DNA of 8,656 nt from JAJFUB01 sp964622325 (GTDB taxonomy: Bacteria > Armatimonadota > Zipacnadia > Zipacnadales > UBA11051). Under the pieces are notes generated by a model, which worked only from the letters and a program-made list of their open reading frames with translations, did no database searches and was not told the DNA's origin. Positions 6,084 to 8,656 of the stretch are shown in pieces. The position numbers and the translations under genes were made by a program. The stretch spans positions 1 through 8,656 of the forward strand of contig CAZUOJ010000137.1 in NCBI GenBank assembly GCA_964622325.1, written 5' to 3'. The first letter of the stretch is position 1. Every line of letters begins with the position of its first letter.

Positions 6084-6123
6084 GGGCGCTGGGACAGAAA
6101 TCTCCAGCGCCCTTTTTATTTTT
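6084..6123 (+). terminator. Strong rho-independent terminator, perhaps bidirectional
   Basis: GGGCGCTGG (6084-6092) pairs perfectly with CCAGCGCCC (6104-6112) across an 11-nt loop, followed at once by TTTTTATTTTT. It ends the subtilisin transcript. On the - strand the same stem is followed after ATAA by TTTTTCTTT, so it may also stop valS transcripts, which would reach it about 265 bases past the valS stop. Confidence 0.88.
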
Positions 6124-6377
6124 GCGTGGGAATTTGTTTTAAGGAAGGGAACAGCCCAGCCTCCACATCCCGTCTGTCTGGCCAGCATTTCTCAGGAAGA
6201 AGGGGCAGGGCAAGCGTAGGCGGGCGTCCAGTCATTGCCCTCTGCTTTCCTCTATTTTGCAAGCCTGGGGGCAGCTGTCGGATGGATTAGACGCAGAAAA
6301 ATCCCTGGCTGAAAGGCAAGCCCAATTTGCCAAAGACAATTTCCCCAAATAGCGTGCTGGCAAAGAGCCCGGGCGCT
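6124..6377. other. Gene-free convergent spacer before valS
   Basis: I see no gene, tRNA or terminator with a U-tract on either strand. Two modest inverted repeats occur: AGGGCAA/TTGCCCT (6207-6213 with 6235-6241) and TTTGCCA/TGGCAAA (6326-6332 with 6358-6364). GCCCGGGC near 6368-6375 is a self-complementary octamer just past the valS stop. The base composition is closer to that of genes than the other spacers, but no frame is open far enough to call a remnant. Confidence 0.4.
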
Positions 6378-8656
6378 TTATGAAGCCTGCAAGAGGCTTT
6401 CAAACAATGTCTTTTGCTCCTGTAAATGGGCTAATTGGGCTTCAATATCTGCCAGTCGCTCCCGATGCTCTTCCACGACTTCTGGCGGGGCTTTGGCGAT
6501 GAATTTTTCATTGTTCAGGCGGCTTTCCAGGCCCTGTTTGTCGCGCTGCAATTCCTCCCAGCGCTTGTTCAGGCGCTTTAGCTGCTCTTCCAGATCCGGA
6601 ATGGCTCCCGCCAGCGGCAAAATAATTGTCACGCCGTGGATGCTGGCTGTGAGGGCTTGGGAGCCCGATGGGGCGGTGGCTGCAGCGGGCGTTTCCGTGT
6701 CTGTCGATGTGGCCGCCATCAGGGAATCGGGCGCCAGATATTCAATTTTCTCCAGCCGCGCCAGCGCCTTCACGCCTGCCTCCACTTCCTGAAGGAGGGC
6801 TTGGGCGGCCTCGTCTGCGGCGAGCTGTACCTTAAGCCATTGCTGCGGCGGCACGCCCAAAAGCGCTCGCCAGGAACGAATTTGATTTGTAATCTCCATC
6901 ACGAGCGCCATCTGCTGCTCGGCGGCGGGATCGCGATGGGCCGGCGTGCTCTGGGGATACGGCGCCACAGCGATGCTGCCGGAGCCGAATTGTCCCAACT
7001 GCCAGATTTCTTCCGTGATAAAAGGCATAAAGGGATGCAAAGCGCGCAGCAAGTTAGACAGCAAATAGCGCAGGAGCTTTTGCATATGCGCCTTGCGCGC
7101 CGCATCGGCGCCATACAAATCTGTCTTGGACAGCTCCACGAACCAATCGCAAAACTCCGTCCATGTATAGGCATACAAAGCTTCTGCCGCCTCGGCTAAA
7201 TCGTATCGCTGCAGATGCTCCTGCACTTCCGCCAGCACGGCGGCCTGGCGCGATAATATCCAGCGTTCAGGCAATTTTAAGGCGTCCAGGGGCGGCGCTT
7301 CCAGGGCGTGGGGCTCTGTGATGGCCTCCTGATTCATCAGCACAAAGCGGGAGGCGTTCCAGAGCTTATTGCAAAAATTGCGCGCGCCTACGAGGCGATC
7401 TTCGCTGAACTTCAAATCCTGGCCATGTGTAATCAGCTGCACGAGCGCAAAACGCAGCGCATCTGCCCCAAAGCGCTCAATCAAATCGATGGGATCCACA
7501 TTGTTGCCCAGCGATTTGCTGATTTTGCGGCCCTTTTCATCGCGCACGAGGCCATGGATAAAGACTTGATGGAAGGGCTTTTGGCCCACAAGCTCCATCC
7601 CCATCATAATCATCCGGGCGACCCAAAAGAAGATAATATCATAGCCCGTCACCAGCACTGAAGTGGGATAGAAATATTCCATCTCAGGCGTTTGCTCGGG
7701 CCAGCCTAAAGTGCTGAAGGGCCAGAGAGCGGAGCTGAACCATGTATCCAGCACATCCGGATCAGCTCGCAGCTCGGCATTGCCACAGGCCGGGCATTGT
7801 GTGGGATCTTCGGCGACGCAGATTTGCTGGCCGCAGGCATCGCAGTACCATACAGGAATCGGATGCCCCCACCATAACTGCCGGCTGATGGGCCAATCCC
7901 GGATATTTTCCAGCCAGTCCGTATACACTTTTGTCCAGCGCGCGGGCACAAATGTAATCTCTCCCGAACGCACCACTGCCAGGCCTTTTTCGGCCAGGGG
8001 CGCCATTTTCACAAACCATTGTTCGCTGACCAGCGGCTCCACGACCGTATGACAGCGCTGACAATGCCCGACCGCATGTGTGTATTCTTCGATTTTTTCC
8101 AGCAAGCCGAGCTTTTGCAAATCCGCCACAACGCGTTCCCGACAGACATAGCGATCTAATCCGGCGTACTGCTTCGCTTCGGCGGTCATTTTGCCATCTT
8201 TGCCAATCACTACAATGCTGGGCAGATTGTGGCGCTGAGCCATTTCCAGATCATTGGGATCATGAGCTGGCGTGACTTTCACGGCTCCCGTGCCAAAATC
8301 GCGATCCACTGCTTCATCCGCAATCACCGGGATTTCGCGATTCATCAGCGGCAAAAGCACTGTTTTGCCGATGAGATGCTGATAGCGCTCATCTTCCGGA
8401 TGCACCGCCACCGCTGTATCGCCCAGCATAGTTTCGGGGCGTGTTGTGGCCACGACTAAGCCGCGGCGGCCGTCAGGCTGGGGATAATGAATATGCCAGA
8501 GATGTCCCTGATGCTCTTCATGCTCTACTTCCAGATCGGAAATGCCCGTTTCGCAGCGCGGGCACCAATTAATCATATATTCGCCGCGATAAATAAGGCC
8601 GCGTTCATACAGCCGCACAAAAGCCGTGCGCACGGCGCGGGCGCAGACTTCGTCCA
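6378..8656 (-). CDS. valS: Valyl-tRNA synthetase, N-terminal part outside window
   Basis: ValRS attaches valine to tRNA-Val in the cytoplasm and edits mischarged threonine. The last 758 codons are visible; the frame runs open through the right edge, so the GTG at 8633 is internal and the true start plus HIGH lies outside. Numbering from the first visible codon: zinc-type pair in WCPRCE (Cys31, Cys34); CP1 editing domain with ATTRPETMLGD (69-79) and TPAHDPND (128-135); further Cys pairs (198/201, 271/274, 287/290) suggesting more zinc sites; LDTWFSSALWP (302-312); the ValRS-typical GYDIIFFWVARM; and class I signature KISKS (377-381), a variant of KMSKS. The anticodon-binding helical domain follows, then an Ala/Thr-rich insert (about 645-668) and the C-terminal coiled-coil arm (about 684-755) that contacts the tRNA. 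It converges on the protease gene. Any upstream T-box or promoter is off-window. Confidence 0.97.
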   Translation of the reverse strand, partial: DEVCARAVRTAFVRLYERGLIYRGEYMINWCPRCETGISDLEVEHEEHQGHLWHIHYPQPDGRRGLVVATTRPETMLGDTAVAVHPEDERYQHLIGKTVLLPLMNREIPVIADEAVDRDFGTGAVKVTPAHDPNDLEMAQRHNLPSIVVIGKDGKMTAEAKQYAGLDRYVCRERVVADLQKLGLLEKIEEYTHAVGHCQRCHTVVEPLVSEQWFVKMAPLAEKGLAVVRSGEITFVPARWTKVYTDWLENIRDWPISRQLWWGHPIPVWYCDACGQQICVAEDPTQCPACGNAELRADPDVLDTWFSSALWPFSTLGWPEQTPEMEYFYPTSVLVTGYDIIFFWVARMIMMGMELVGQKPFHQVFIHGLVRDEKGRKISKSLGNNVDPIDLIERFGADALRFALVQLITHGQDLKFSEDRLVGARNFCNKLWNASRFVLMNQEAITEPHALEAPPLDALKLPERWILSRQAAVLAEVQEHLQRYDLAEAAEALYAYTWTEFCDWFVELSKTDLYGADAARKAHMQKLLRYLLSNLLRALHPFMPFITEEIWQLGQFGSGSIAVAPYPQSTPAHRDPAAEQQMALVMEITNQIRSWRALLGVPPQQWLKVQLAADEAAQALLQEVEAGVKALARLEKIEYLAPDSLMAATSTDTETPAAATAPSGSQALTASIHGVTIILPLAGAIPDLEEQLKRLNKRWEELQRDKQGLESRLNNEKFIAKAPPEVVEEHRERLADIEAQLAHLQEQKTLFESLLQAS

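Noticed and set aside
6636..7199. 187-codon forward open frame opposite valS
   Set aside because: It lies wholly within the valS coding region and shows no protein-family features.
1..8656. CRISPR array, tRNA or rRNA genes, transposase, IS ends, phage or toxin-antitoxin genes
   Set aside because: I looked for regularly spaced repeats, cloverleaf-like elements, terminal inverted repeats flanking a gene and small paired ORFs and found none.

Overview
The window is ordinary bacterial chromosome. It holds six protein genes and little sign of mobile DNA. The genes look moderately GC-rich, with many GCG, GGC and CGC codons, while several intergenic stretches are AT-rich and carry recognisable sigma-70-type promoter elements, purine-rich Shine-Dalgarno sites and rho-independent terminators. 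The lineage cannot be fixed from this alone. The ValRS with WCPRCE and further CxxC zinc pairs, the CapA-type protein and the lipobox-bearing parvulin foldase would fit many phyla, including uncultured ones, so I do not name one.

Layout on the + strand: rpsR (ribosomal protein S18, 54-308), probably with its own promoter at the window edge and closed by a long A-tract/U-tract terminator at 342-389. A gene-free stretch follows, leading to a membrane-anchored CapA/PGA_cap-type metallophosphatase-like protein (710-1903). Its GTG start lies inside one arm of a perfect 13-bp inverted repeat. Next is an exported parvulin-type peptidyl-prolyl isomerase (1961-2911), whose best promoter has its -35 hexamer overlapping the capA stop codon. 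Then come a DegT/DnrJ/EryC1/StrS-type PLP aminotransferase (3165-4430) ending in a strong terminator (4472-4516), and a secreted subtilisin-family (S8) protease with prodomain (4744-5934) behind a perfect TATAAT box and a structured leader of about 140 nt. A strong terminator (6084-6123) follows.

On the - strand, valS (valyl-tRNA synthetase) converges on the protease. Its 3' end is at 6378 and its N-terminal part, including HIGH, is cut by the right edge of the window.

Working together: the three exported proteins (CapA-like, foldase, subtilisin) suggest a cell-envelope theme, with the foldase plausibly helping secreted proteins to fold. However, each gene seems to be transcribed from its own signals rather than as one operon. 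rpsR and valS are housekeeping genes unrelated to that theme. I found no convincing new multi-gene system. The most unusual signals are non-coding: the start-codon inverted repeat of the CapA gene, the wobble-containing terminator after rpsR, and the protease leader.
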